Source: UMGS1783 sp900555065 (GTDB taxonomy: Bacteria > Bacillota > Clostridia > Oscillospirales > UMGS1783). Taken from it: a DNA stretch of 64,000 nt. The DNA is taken from assembly GCA_937991645.1 (NCBI GenBank), contig CALKPL010000025.1, positions 310,001 to 374,000 on the forward strand, written 5' to 3'. This document shows, in pieces, positions 17,652 through 25,386 of this stretch. The notes beneath the pieces were generated by a model, which worked only from the letters and a program-made list of their open reading frames with translations, did not search any database and was not told the origin of the DNA. Positions within the stretch are counted from its first letter, which is position 1. Every line of letters starts with the position of its first letter. The position numbers were made by a program, and so were the translations under genes.

Positions 17652-18860
17652 CTATTCGTATTTCAGGCAGTCGATCGGATCGAGAGCGGCGGCCTTTCTT
17701 GCGGGATATACACTAAAAATAATACCAATGATCGCGCAGAAAAGCAAGGATAAAATTGAGATTGTGAGGTTTGGCGCGGCCTCTATACCGATCAGACGTT
17801 CGGAAAATGCTGAGAGCAGATAGCTCAGGCCTATGCCGACCGCGCCGCCAAACAGCGATATGGCGATGGCCTCTATTATAAATTCGAGAAGTATGTCCCG
17901 CCGCGTAGCGCCGATCGCCTTTTTCAGGCCAATTTCACGCTTGCGTTCATTGACCGCTACGAGCATTACGGTCATGACCCCGATTCCGCCGACGATCAGC
18001 GATACGGCGGCGACGGCGGAAATGATCATGGTGACAAGGCCGATAATGTCTTCTATTTTCTCTTCGTGTTGAGACATATTTTCGGTCCGGTAGCCCGTTA
18101 TGCCGTTGCTGGATTCGAGCTGAGATATTATTTTTTCTTTGGATATGCTGACGTTCGCATAGCTTTTCAGCTGCACGGCGAACGATTCAAATGAATCGTC
18201 CCCCGTCAGGTCCATGACGGTCGTATAGGGTACGTATATCAGCGTCGGCGCAAACGCGCCGACCAGCGACCCGATCGTGGAATCTGCATTTTCTACGACG
18301 CCCACGACGGTAAAGGGAGACTGGACGCCGGATATGGTCAGGTCGATCTGCTTGCCGACGATGTTCTCACGCTTATACATGCGGCGTGCGAGTTCCGTAT
18401 CTACAATACATACGCGGCCGTCTGTATTTACATCGTTCTGCGTAAAGCCGCGGCCATATTTGGGAACAATGCCGGCGATCCCTGAATTCTGATCGCTGAC
18501 GCCGAGCGTGTACGCGTCCGTACTGAATTTATGGATCCCCACCTTTGTCTGTTCCATAAGAACGGGCAGTGCGGCGTTTACCTCGCGCAGATTGTTTTCC
18601 ACAAGTTCAATATCCTGCATTGTCAGACTCTTTGTGGAGATACCTGCGGCAGAGCTTGGAGAGGAGATGACGAGCCCGTCTATGCCGAAGGTCTTGAATA
18701 CGCCTACGATCTGCTGCCTGCCGCCGGTTCCGACCGAATAGATGGTTGCGACGGAACAGGTGCCGATGATGATGCCGAGCACAGTGAGAAATGTGCGCAG
18801 CTTGTGCCGATACAGATTGCGAAACGCCATGAAGATACTGTCGATTACCATATCCGCCAA
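17652..18860 (-). CDS. MacB/FtsX-type ABC transporter permease
   Basis: A 402-residue type VII ABC exporter membrane subunit. It has an N-terminal membrane helix (about 18-42), a large extracytoplasmic MacB_PCD domain (about 45-260) and three C-terminal helices of the FtsX fold including the NERKREIGLKKAIGATRRDI coupling segment. It would move a peptide or small molecule, or transmit force across the membrane, with a MacA-like partner (the overlapping gene at 18845) and an ATPase. No ATPase gene is present beside it, which is unusual. Confidence 0.9.
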   Translation of the reverse strand: MADMVIDSIFMAFRNLYRHKLRTFLTVLGIIIGTCSVATIYSVGTGGRQQIVGVFKTFGIDGLVISSPSSAAGISTKSLTMQDIELVENNLREVNAALPVLMEQTKVGIHKFSTDAYTLGVSDQNSGIAGIVPKYGRGFTQNDVNTDGRVCIVDTELARRMYKRENIVGKQIDLTISGVQSPFTVVGVVENADSTIGSLVGAFAPTLIYVPYTTVMDLTGDDSFESFAVQLKSYANVSISKEKIISQLESSNGITGYRTENMSQHEEKIEDIIGLVTMIISAVAAVSLIVGGIGVMTVMLVAVNERKREIGLKKAIGATRRDILLEFIIEAIAISLFGGAVGIGLSYLLSAFSERLIGIEAAPNLTISILSLLFCAIIGIIFSVYPARKAAALDPIDCLKYE

Positions 18861-19873
18861 TCCTCTTCCAGCAGTACGGACTGGCCGTCCCGCAGATCCC
18901 CCTCCGGCGCATAAACGACGAGCGTATCCGGTTCTATGCCGATGACTTCCACATAATCGGACGACGTATATGCGCAGGTGACGTCGCGACGGGCCAGCAC
19001 ACCGTCCTCATATACAAACACATACTCCTGGCCTGTCTCATCCTGCAGAATACATTCAAGCGCGAGTTTTTTTACGTTTTCCCGCGTTGCAATATGAATG
19101 GCGGCGTTGGCGGTAAAGCCAGGTACGATTTTGTCGTCCGGCTCCAGTATCCGTATTGTGACGGCGACATACGCGCTATCCGGGCTCAGAAGGTCGGTCT
19201 GCGCTACGGGAGAGATGGATTCCACATATCCGTCGTAACTCCTGCCGTCAAAGCCGGAACCACTGATTCTGGTATACTGCCCCTTTTCAATTTGGTGTAT
19301 CTTGTTCTCGCTGACTTTGACCTCAAGGGTCATATCGCTTAAATCCGTCACGACAAACATGGGCACAAGGGCGCTTACATAGTTATCTTTTAAGGCGTTG
19401 ATCTGCGTGATTACGCCGTTTGCAGGAGCTGTAATCACCGTGTTTTTTGAGACGACCGATATATAATCCTGCGCCTGGAGCACAGGCAGAAGAGAGTCCA
19501 GGCCGGACAGGCTCAGCCCGCTCCCGCCCCCCTGCCGGATGGCGTCCAGGAGGGACTCCGCGTTTGGCAGAACTGGCGCGGCGGCGCTCACGGCATAGTC
19601 GTTTACATCAACGCTCGCAAGACGCTGGCCGCTGCGGACATGATCGCCCACCGATGCGAATACATCCGTTACCATCGACGCGTTTTCCGGGAACACGCCG
19701 TAACTGGCCGCTTTGACTGTGCCGGTACAGTTGATGACATCGTCCACATCGTCATAGACAGGGCTTGTCAGGCAGACCTTCGGCAGCGCCTGGTAGACAC
19801 CGGTTTTTACAAACCCCATAACTGCTAGCATACAATATGTGATCACAAAAAGCGTTCTGAATTTTCTGTTCAT
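18845..19873 (-). CDS. MacA/HlyD-type efflux adaptor protein
   Basis: A 342-residue membrane-anchored adaptor with one N-terminal membrane segment (about 8-28), a lipoyl/barrel-sandwich half (MVTDVFASVGDHVRSGQRLASVD and NTVITAPANGVITQINALKDNYV) separated by an unusually short hairpin, then a beta-barrel domain (VKVSENKIHQIEKGQYTRIS) and a membrane-proximal domain. It overlaps the permease gene by 16 bases, so the two are almost certainly partners. Transcription starts from the compact divergent region at 19874-19979. Confidence 0.88.
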   Translation of the reverse strand: MNRKFRTLFVITYCMLAVMGFVKTGVYQALPKVCLTSPVYDDVDDVINCTGTVKAASYGVFPENASMVTDVFASVGDHVRSGQRLASVDVNDYAVSAAAPVLPNAESLLDAIRQGGGSGLSLSGLDSLLPVLQAQDYISVVSKNTVITAPANGVITQINALKDNYVSALVPMFVVTDLSDMTLEVKVSENKIHQIEKGQYTRISGSGFDGRSYDGYVESISPVAQTDLLSPDSAYVAVTIRILEPDDKIVPGFTANAAIHIATRENVKKLALECILQDETGQEYVFVYEDGVLARRDVTCAYTSSDYVEVIGIEPDTLVVYAPEGDLRDGQSVLLEEDWRIW

Positions 19874-19894
19874 GTGTACTCCCCTCCCGAGATT

Positions 19895-19959
19895 ATTTTT
19901 GCTGAATCGATTTGAAATACACGTGCAAATTGTATAATATTTTTTAAATCAGCAAAAAT
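19895..19959. promoter_or_regulatory. Divergent promoter region bounded by an 11-bp inverted repeat
   Basis: ATTTTTGCTGA (19895-19905) and its exact reverse complement TCAGCAAAAAT (19949-19959) flank the space that must hold promoters for both the efflux-like pair (minus) and the small Cys-rich gene (plus). The 43 bases between them carry TATAAT on plus (19933-19938) and an overlapping TATTAT on minus. The paired arms could be operator half-sites of one regulator; no regulator gene is adjacent. Confidence 0.55.
19910..19938 (+). promoter_or_regulatory. Candidate promoter for the small Cys-rich gene
   Basis: TATAAT (19933-19938) with an ATTTGA/TTGAAA-type -35 about 15-17 bases upstream, ending about 40 bases before the start codon. 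Confidence 0.45.
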
Positions 19960-19979
19960 AGGAGCGAGGAGGAGTTGGC

Positions 19980-20129
19980 ATGGGATTTATTCGCTGCGAA
20001 GAGGACTGCGTATTCCAAAAAGACGGATACTGCGGTTTTGACAAGCTTACGGATTCCGCCGTGGAGCTTGCCGACCACCACAGCTGCGTCTATTATCAGG
20101 CGCGCGACAAAGGCGGGGCAAGAACATAA
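19980..20129 (+). CDS. Small cysteine-rich protein
   Basis: A 49-residue protein starting MGFIRCEEDCVFQKDGYC, preceded by AGGAGGAG at 5 bases and followed by a terminator. The Cys spacing (CxxxCxxxxxGYC, then a single late Cys in HHSCVYYQ) resembles a group of small clostridial proteins with four conserved cysteines that probably bind a metal; their function is not known. A good ribosome binding site, its own promoter and a terminator support it as a real gene despite its length. Confidence 0.7.
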   Translation: MGFIRCEEDCVFQKDGYCGFDKLTDSAVELADHHSCVYYQARDKGGART

Positions 20130-20161
20130 AAAAATGCCGTATCACGATACGACATTTTTTC
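20128..20161. terminator. Bidirectional terminator between convergent genes
   Basis: AAAAAATG-C-CGTATC pairs with GATACG-A-CATTTTTT (one mismatch), giving a stem with an A-run before and a T-run after on either strand. It ends the small Cys-rich gene (plus) and the HAD gene (minus), whose stop codon lies inside it. Confidence 0.8.
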
Positions 20162-20978
20162 TTTGGAACCGGTCCAGATTTTGTTCGATGACGCGGATGA
20201 AATCGGCTACAGCGCCGTCCCGGCAATCGCAGACCTGCACGTCCACCAATGCCTTGATCTCATCCGGCGCGCCGGCCGGCGCCGCTGTAAACCCCGCGGC
20301 CGCCAGCATTTCCCGGTCGTTGTAATAATCCCCGATTGCGCAGATGTTGCCGACCGGCACATCCATGATTTTTGCATATTCATGGATCATGGTCCCCTTG
20401 TTTGCGCCCTTGGGCATAAGCTCAAAAATTTTATCGGCGCTGAAAACCGTATCAAAGGAACCGTCGTTCAGCTCGTCTACATATGCCTGCACCTGCTTTA
20501 GCTGCTCTGGCGCGGCGTAAAATATGCTCTTGAGCCAGTAGGGGTCCATCTCGGAAAAATCCGCAATCCGGCTCTTCATCACTTCAATCGCTTCTACCTG
20601 CGCCTGGTATTCGCCTCGCCCGGGCGTGTAGATCCGCTCGCCCGTAAACACATAGCAGGTAAGCCCCGGAAACTTCGCGTGCGTTTGCGCTGTAACCTTG
20701 CGAAGGCGGTCGTTGCAGATGCGTTTGAGTATAAAGTCTTCCATGGAATAATCGTACAGGCCGGTGCCGTTGAGAACAATACAGGGCGTGTTGACCCGGA
20801 ACTTATCAAAGTTCTTCGCAATGGAAACCTGGGAACGCCCCGTCGCAACCGCGAACCTGCCGCCGTTCTCCATAAAGTATTCCGTGGCCTCCACATTCGC
20901 CCGCGGAATTGTTCCAGGCGAAGAGAACAGCGTACCGTCTATGTCGCTAATCAGCGTGATCCCTTCAAATTTGCCCAT
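20142..20978 (-). CDS. Cof-type HAD-superfamily phosphatase
   Basis: A 278-residue cytoplasmic phosphatase of HAD class IIB (Cof family), which act on sugar phosphates, nucleotides or cofactor phosphates. Motif I is SDIDGTLFSS (nucleophile Asp near 11), motif II is VATGRSQVS (near 44-52), motif III Lys is near ANKGTM and motif IV is AIGDYYNDREM (near 223-233). The start at 20976-20978 follows AAAGGAGC; the open frame upstream belongs to no gene. It lies 41 bases after thiT and so is probably under the same TPP riboswitch, which makes a thiamine-phosphate-related substrate conceivable but unproven. Confidence 0.9.
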   Translation of the reverse strand: MGKFEGITLISDIDGTLFSSPGTIPRANVEATEYFMENGGRFAVATGRSQVSIAKNFDKFRVNTPCIVLNGTGLYDYSMEDFILKRICNDRLRKVTAQTHAKFPGLTCYVFTGERIYTPGRGEYQAQVEAIEVMKSRIADFSEMDPYWLKSIFYAAPEQLKQVQAYVDELNDGSFDTVFSADKIFELMPKGANKGTMIHEYAKIMDVPVGNICAIGDYYNDREMLAAAGFTAAPAGAPDEIKALVDVQVCDCRDGAVADFIRVIEQNLDRFQRKNVVS

Positions 20979-21019
20979 TGATTTGCTCCTTTCCAAACGG
21001 CGGGACAGGCAGGCTCCGG

Positions 21020-21574
21020 CTATTCTTTGGCCTCCACCACGTGCGGAATCCGCGTAAGGATCCAGGCGACGATGAGGGTGAGAATCAGCTCCGGAAGCAT
21101 ATAGGTGCCGTTGTACGCGATCGACCATGTAAGCGGAGAGTATCCCTCGCCGGCAAACGAGCCGAAAAATAAAATTCCGGACAGAAAATGCATAAGAAAG
21201 CGCAGGGTAATTGTAAATGCGCAGGCGTAGAATATACCGTATTTTTTCTTGTTGAATATGCCGCCTATGCCCAGCAGTCCAAACGCGAGCAGATAGTCGA
21301 ACACCAAAGAGCCGATAAAGACGGCGGGCGTAAGGCCCCAGGACATGAGCTTGCCAATATCCATAATGATCTGGAACACCGCGTAGGTCACGCCGGTAAG
21401 CAGCCCCCACTTCCATCCGTTGCGGTAGCCGGCGAGCACAATCGGCAGCATACTTACCGCGGTAACGGATCCGCCCAGCGGCATTTCGACTACTTTTATA
21501 AAACTCAGCACCGCTGCCGCTGCAAGCAGAATTGCGCATTCCACCAGCCTGTTCAGGTTTGTCCTCTTTGTCAT
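21020..21574 (-). CDS. thiT: Thiamine ECF transporter substrate-binding protein ThiT
   Basis: The S component that captures thiamine for an energy-coupling-factor transporter; the shared EcfA/EcfT module is elsewhere. It is a 184-residue hydrophobic protein with six likely helices, and carries the ThiT signature around residues 135-165 (HFLSGILFFGS, then a Tyr-Asn-Gly-Tyr-Met-Leu-Pro-Glu stretch) including the Trp, Tyr and Asn positions that line the thiamine site in this family. The ATG at 21572-21574 is preferred over an ATG six codons earlier because GGAG precedes it. The TPP riboswitch directly upstream confirms the ligand class. Confidence 0.95.
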   Translation of the reverse strand: MTKRTNLNRLVECAILLAAAAVLSFIKVVEMPLGGSVTAVSMLPIVLAGYRNGWKWGLLTGVTYAVFQIIMDIGKLMSWGLTPAVFIGSLVFDYLLAFGLLGIGGIFNKKKYGIFYACAFTITLRFLMHFLSGILFFGSFAGEGYSPLTWSIAYNGTYMLPELILTLIVAWILTRIPHVVEAKE

Positions 21575-21639
21575 TGTCCATTCTCCAATCATATAAAATT
21601 CCCATACGGTTTTGCCCGTATGAGAATATACAACCAGAA

Positions 21640-21732
21640 AATTTCTTCCCTACGCCGGCATTACCCGTATCAGGTTCAAGGGTCACGGATCCAGTCATCC
21701 GTATCTCAGCCGGCTCGGGCCAGCTCCCCTCA
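21640..21732 (-). ncRNA. TPP riboswitch (THI element)
   Basis: Read on the minus strand the leader contains the conserved TPP core: GGCTGAGATACGG, then GACCCTTGAACCTGAT, then GGGTAATGCCGGCGTAGGGAA. This is a complete aptamer ending about 65 bases before the thiT start. It should reduce thiT expression when thiamine pyrophosphate is plentiful. Confidence 0.96.
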
Positions 21733-21749
21733 TATACAATTCGTACTTA

Positions 21750-21777
21750 ATTATATCCTGTTTTCCAAAATTGTCAA
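21750..21777 (-). promoter_or_regulatory. Consensus sigma-A promoter for thiT
   Basis: Minus strand TTGACA (21772-21777), a 16-base spacer and TATAAT (21750-21755), 20 bases before the aptamer. The -10 overlaps the stop codon of the upstream gene rluD, so the promoter lies inside the end of rluD. Confidence 0.85.
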
Positions 21778-22668
21778 GACCCGCTGAAAATAGGGCGGGA
21801 GAACGCTGTCGAATACCATGCGTTCGCCTGTTTCCGGATGTGTAAAGCCAAGCACCTTTGCATGCAGACACTGGCTCTCCAGACCAAAGGGGTTTTTACC
21901 CCCGCCGTAGACCCTGTCCCCCACCAGCGGATGGCCGATATACGCCATATGCACGCGGATTTGATGGGTGCGGCCGGTCTCCAGCCTGCACTCTACATGG
22001 CTGTATCCCGGATATTCGGCAAGCACCCGGTAATTGGTAGCGGCGTTTTTTGCGTTCTTCTGTGTGACTGCCATTTTTTTGCGGTCGGCCCCGCTGCGGC
22101 CGATTGGCGCGTCGATTCTTCCCGCAGTCTCCGGAAGCCGGCCCGTGACCACGGCCTGATAGACGCGCTCCATGGTGTGCGCCTTGAGCTGTGCGGACAG
22201 GCGCTGATGCGCGCGGTCGTTTTTTGCGATGACGAGCAGGCCGCTTGTGTCCTTATCGATCCGGTGCACGATACCCGGACGCTGCACGCCGCCGATACCC
22301 GAAAGATCGCCGAATCGGGCCAGAATCGCATTGACAAGCGTGCCGTCCGGATTGCCTGCGGCAGGATGGACCACCATTCCCTTCGGCTTATTGATGACGG
22401 CGAGAGATGCGTCCTCATAGACGACGTCGATCGGAATCGACTGCGGCTGTGCGGCGAGAGGGACCGGATCGGGCAAAGATACCGTCACCTCATCACCGGC
22501 GCGGACCAGGGCGCGCTTTTGCACAGGCGCGCCGCCGAGCAGGACGCAGCCCGCGTCGCACAGGCGGGCCGCCTGGGTGCGGGAGACGTCATCCAGAACA
22601 CTGGCCAGATACGAGTCGATCCGCCGCCCCTGCTGCGACTCATTCACGCACAGATGGATCGTCCGCAT
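21751..22668 (-). CDS. RluA-family 23S rRNA pseudouridine synthase
   Basis: Isomerises uridines in rRNA (RluD-type). It has an N-terminal S4 RNA-binding domain (about 14-75, RIDSYLASVLDDVSRTQAARL) and a catalytic domain with the HRIDKDTSGLLVIAK motif holding the catalytic Asp. At 305 residues it is normal for RluD/YlyB. It overlaps the end of lspA by 29 bases; lspA-ylyB is a standard Firmicute pair. The exact target uridines cannot be told. Confidence 0.93.
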   Translation of the reverse strand: MRTIHLCVNESQQGRRIDSYLASVLDDVSRTQAARLCDAGCVLLGGAPVQKRALVRAGDEVTVSLPDPVPLAAQPQSIPIDVVYEDASLAVINKPKGMVVHPAAGNPDGTLVNAILARFGDLSGIGGVQRPGIVHRIDKDTSGLLVIAKNDRAHQRLSAQLKAHTMERVYQAVVTGRLPETAGRIDAPIGRSGADRKKMAVTQKNAKNAATNYRVLAEYPGYSHVECRLETGRTHQIRVHMAYIGHPLVGDRVYGGGKNPFGLESQCLHAKVLGFTHPETGERMVFDSVLPPYFQRVLTILENRI

Positions 22669-23137
22669 AACCGGGCTCCTTCGCCTTTTTCGTATGGCTT
22701 TTATCGATAAAGAGATAAGTGATTAAAAACCAGACGCCGCCGACGGTAATGAAAACGTCGGCTATATTGAAAATGGCAAAATTGATAAGACGAAAATCAA
22801 ACATGTCGACCACAAAGCCGTATAAAAACCGGTCGATCAGATTGCCCAAGCCGCCGGCGGCCACAAAGAGCAGCGGAAGCTTGTAGGCTAGCCGGAGCTT
22901 TTTAAAAAAGACCAGATAAAGCAGTATGACGCTCAGCACGGCTGTGATGGCAATAATAATCCAGGTGTGATTGCGCAGAATGGAAAAAGCAGCGCCGGTG
23001 TTTTCCGTATACGTAAGATGGAAAACGTCCTCAATTACGGGGATGGTTCCGACCGGCTCCAGTACGACGAGCGCCCAGACCTTGACGGCTCTGTCCAGAA
23101 TCAATATCCCAAACAGAATAAGTATGGATGTTATCAT
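22640..23137 (-). CDS. lspA: Lipoprotein signal peptidase (signal peptidase II)
   Basis: A membrane aspartyl protease that removes the signal peptide of diacylglyceryl-modified prolipoproteins. 165 residues with four membrane segments. The catalytic aspartates are in NLIDRFLYGFVVDMFDF (Asp111) and FNIADVFI (Asp127). A hydrophilic tail of about 18 residues extends past the last helix. It overlaps the rluA-family gene downstream. Confidence 0.96.
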   Translation of the reverse strand: MITSILILFGILILDRAVKVWALVVLEPVGTIPVIEDVFHLTYTENTGAAFSILRNHTWIIIAITAVLSVILLYLVFFKKLRLAYKLPLLFVAAGGLGNLIDRFLYGFVVDMFDFRLINFAIFNIADVFITVGGVWFLITYLFIDKSHTKKAKEPGYADDPSVRE

Positions 23138-23170
23138 TCCGCCCTCTCTCCCACCGATTTATACGCAAAG

Positions 23171-23198
23171 CTGAGTAATCCGATCAGGGATTACTCAG
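23171..23198 (-). terminator. Hairpin between divIVA and lspA
   Basis: An 11-bp perfect stem (CTGAGTAATCC with GGATTACTCAG, 6-base loop) in the gap between divIVA and lspA. No T-run follows on the minus strand, so it may be an mRNA-stabilising or weak attenuating hairpin rather than a full terminator. Confidence 0.45.
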
Positions 23199-23229
23199 CA
23201 GCATCGGTGCTTATAAAGTCGTTATTGGA

Positions 23230-23865
23230 TCAGCCAAAGTTGATGGAATTGAACTTTTCGTCGTCCTCTTCAGGATCTTCTTCCGGCAGCGCCGCTTCGG
23301 CTGCCTCTGCCACGGCAGTTTCCTGTTCCGCTTCCGCATCCGCAGACTCGTCCTCCGCATCTGCGGGTACGATCTCCAGTTCGCGGACTTCCTCTTCCTG
23401 CTCGGGCTCCGGCTTCTCATAGTTGGGCAGGGCGGAAATGATCTCGATATGGGACTTATATGTAGTGAGAAGCTGGCTCTTGAAGTCGTTGACTTCTACG
23501 CGAATCATTTCAAAGTGCGCATTTGCATCCGCGACGCGCTTCTCGGCCGTGTCGACCATCTCGGTCGCAACCCTGTTCGCTTCGCTGATAATCTGCTCCG
23601 CACGGGCTTCCGCGTCCGTAAGAGACTTGTTCACAAGCCGCTGCGCATCGACCAGCGCATCCTTGATATAGTCCTCATCTTTCCGATACTCCGCGATTTT
23701 TTCTACCAGCACGGTGATCTTCTTGGTGAGGGTTTCGTTTTCTTCCGTCAGTTGTTTATAGTCAGCCGCAATGCGATCGAGAAAGGCATCGACTGCCTCA
23801 CATTTGTAGCCGCCAAAGGCCGCCTTTTCCAGTGGGTATTCCTCAATGTCTTTCGGTGTTAACAT
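23230..23865 (-). CDS. divIVA: DivIVA-domain cell-division protein
   Basis: A curvature-sensing coiled-coil protein that marks poles and division sites. The N-terminal DivIVA domain is clear (MLTPKDIEEYPLEKAAFGGY and DAFLDRIAADYKQL), followed by a long coiled coil (about 30-150) and a strongly acidic C-terminal tail (about 155-205). Its place beside sepF, yggT and ylmH fits the division cluster. Length 211. Confidence 0.92.
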   Translation of the reverse strand: MLTPKDIEEYPLEKAAFGGYKCEAVDAFLDRIAADYKQLTEENETLTKKITVLVEKIAEYRKDEDYIKDALVDAQRLVNKSLTDAEARAEQIISEANRVATEMVDTAEKRVADANAHFEMIRVEVNDFKSQLLTTYKSHIEIISALPNYEKPEPEQEEEVRELEIVPADAEDESADAEAEQETAVAEAAEAALPEEDPEEDDEKFNSINFG

Positions 23866-23887
23866 GTGAATCGTGCACTCCCTTACC

Positions 23888-24652
23888 TCATATGAATTTA
23901 TTTATGATTACGTGATAACGTCCCTTTCCGGTCATACGCCCGTCAAAGGTGAAAAGGTATTTGCCGCTCCCGCGTACGGATATCCGGCATTCATCCTTCA
24001 GTCCGAAGGCGGGATTTGTTATATTAACCGCATCCACAAACACCTTTCCGCTTTTGACCAGATCGGCGGCCACGGCGCGGCCAACGCCACAGCAAAGGCC
24101 GACGACGCTGTCCAGCCGCAAAGACGCGACTGTTCCGGCAATGGTTTTGTATTCGCGGATAATATCCAGCTTGTCCGGCGCGTCTACAGAAAAACACTGC
24201 ACCGACTGCCTTCCAACGCGCGTAAGTTCATCCAGTATCAACGCGTCGGCCGGAGGCAGCACAAAGAGAACCTGTCCCGCGCCTGTCTTTATAATATCAC
24301 CAACTCGCTCACGTTTCAAGCCCAAAGCTAAAACTGATCCCAAAATATCCCTATGGGACAGGGAGTCATGACTCTGAATACGCACTGCACGGACGGGCGG
24401 AACAGCGGGCTCGTCCGGCTCTCTGTACAGCGCTGCGACGCTGCGCTCGCCGTCCGGATAGCCGCTGAAAAATCGGACCTGCACGCCTTCCCTGCCTGCT
24501 ACCGCCGATACGACCGCCTGCTGCCTTATATCACAAAAGCCGGTATACGGCTGCCCGCCGTCCCATACCTCGCCCACAAGGTCCAGGATATGGGAGGCAA
24601 AAATGCGCTCTTGTTCTGAAAACTGCCGCAAAAACGCCTTACGGTCGCCCAT
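23888..24652 (-). CDS. ylmH: YlmH-like S4-domain RNA-binding protein
   Basis: A 254-residue protein of the YlmH family, next to yggT and divIVA as in other Firmicutes. The N-terminal part has the typical LRQFSEQERIFASHI start and the SHRDILGSVLALGLKRERVGDI segment; the S4 RNA-binding domain occupies the last 75 or so residues. YlmH relatives have been linked to ribosome quality control and to cell division. The family assignment is firm, the precise role less so. Confidence 0.9.
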   Translation of the reverse strand: MGDRKAFLRQFSEQERIFASHILDLVGEVWDGGQPYTGFCDIRQQAVVSAVAGREGVQVRFFSGYPDGERSVAALYREPDEPAVPPVRAVRIQSHDSLSHRDILGSVLALGLKRERVGDIIKTGAGQVLFVLPPADALILDELTRVGRQSVQCFSVDAPDKLDIIREYKTIAGTVASLRLDSVVGLCCGVGRAVAADLVKSGKVFVDAVNITNPAFGLKDECRISVRGSGKYLFTFDGRMTGKGRYHVIINKFI

Positions 24653-24653
24653 A

Positions 24654-24929
24654 TCACAAAATCATCCTGAGAACAGAAATAAGCAGCAGTACGACAACGG
24701 GAGAAAAGTCGACCGGCATACGCGCCAGCGCCGGCACTTTTTGCAGCAGGCGGCGAACCGGTTCCAGAATGGGATTTGTGATAAGCGCGAGCACGTTATA
24801 GACTTTATACAGCAGCTCGCTGCCCGCCATCATGACAAAAAACGAGAGCAGCGCGCGCACGACGATCATAAGCGACAGGATATCCAGCAGCGAATAGATG
24901 ATAAAACGAACAATCTGATATGCGCCCAT
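24654..24929 (-). CDS. YggT-family membrane protein
   Basis: A 91-residue protein with two hydrophobic segments and the family motif TNPILEPVRRLLQKVPALARMPVDFSP in simplified form between them. YggT proteins sit next to sepF and ylmH and are thought to act in division or osmotic behaviour. The start codon overlaps the sepF stop by one base (TAATG). Confidence 0.9.
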   Translation of the reverse strand: MGAYQIVRFIIYSLLDILSLMIVVRALLSFFVMMAGSELLYKVYNVLALITNPILEPVRRLLQKVPALARMPVDFSPVVVLLLISVLRMIL

Positions 24930-25369
24930 TATAACATAAAGGAATCTGACTCAATCCGATCCAGGCCTTCCCCCGAAAATTCGGAGCCGCCGGGGATGAT
25001 CAGATATGTGCCGACTGATACGTTTTTGATCTGCGCGCCAACTGCATAGGCCGTGCCGCTGAGAATATCGATAATTCTTCTGGCAAGGTCCTTCCCGGTC
25101 CCCTCCAGGTTCAGCACTACGGTTTTTTTGGCAATGACATGGTCCGCAATAGAAATGGAATCGTCAAACTTCTCCGGACGCACCAGCACAAACTGCGGGC
25201 CGGTTCCGGTATACGGCTTTGTCTGCGGACGGGGGTTGCGGGCGGCGGAGTTGATCGTCTCGCTGATATCGAGGCTATCTTCTTCCTGCACTTCGTCTTC
25301 ATACTCCATATATTCGTCGTCGTCAATTTCTCCGCTCATCATGTTCTTGAGCTTATCAATCACACCCAT
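24929..25369 (-). CDS. sepF: Cell division protein SepF
   Basis: Binds FtsZ and the membrane and helps form a regular septum. Layout: an N-terminal amphipathic membrane-binding helix (MGVIDKLKNMMSG), an acidic linker (about 14-50), and the globular SepF domain (about 60-140) including KTVVLNLEGTGKDLARRIID. The 146-residue length is normal. Strong operon context: upstream yggS-like, downstream yggT. Confidence 0.96.
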   Translation of the reverse strand: MGVIDKLKNMMSGEIDDDEYMEYEDEVQEEDSLDISETINSAARNPRPQTKPYTGTGPQFVLVRPEKFDDSISIADHVIAKKTVVLNLEGTGKDLARRIIDILSGTAYAVGAQIKNVSVGTYLIIPGGSEFSGEGLDRIESDSFML

Positions 25370-25386
25370 GTTTATCCTCCTACAAT

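Noticed and set aside
20979..21698. N-terminal extension of the HAD gene across thiT
   Set aside because: The open frame runs through thiT in another frame; the HAD domain starts at 20978 with a proper ribosome binding site.
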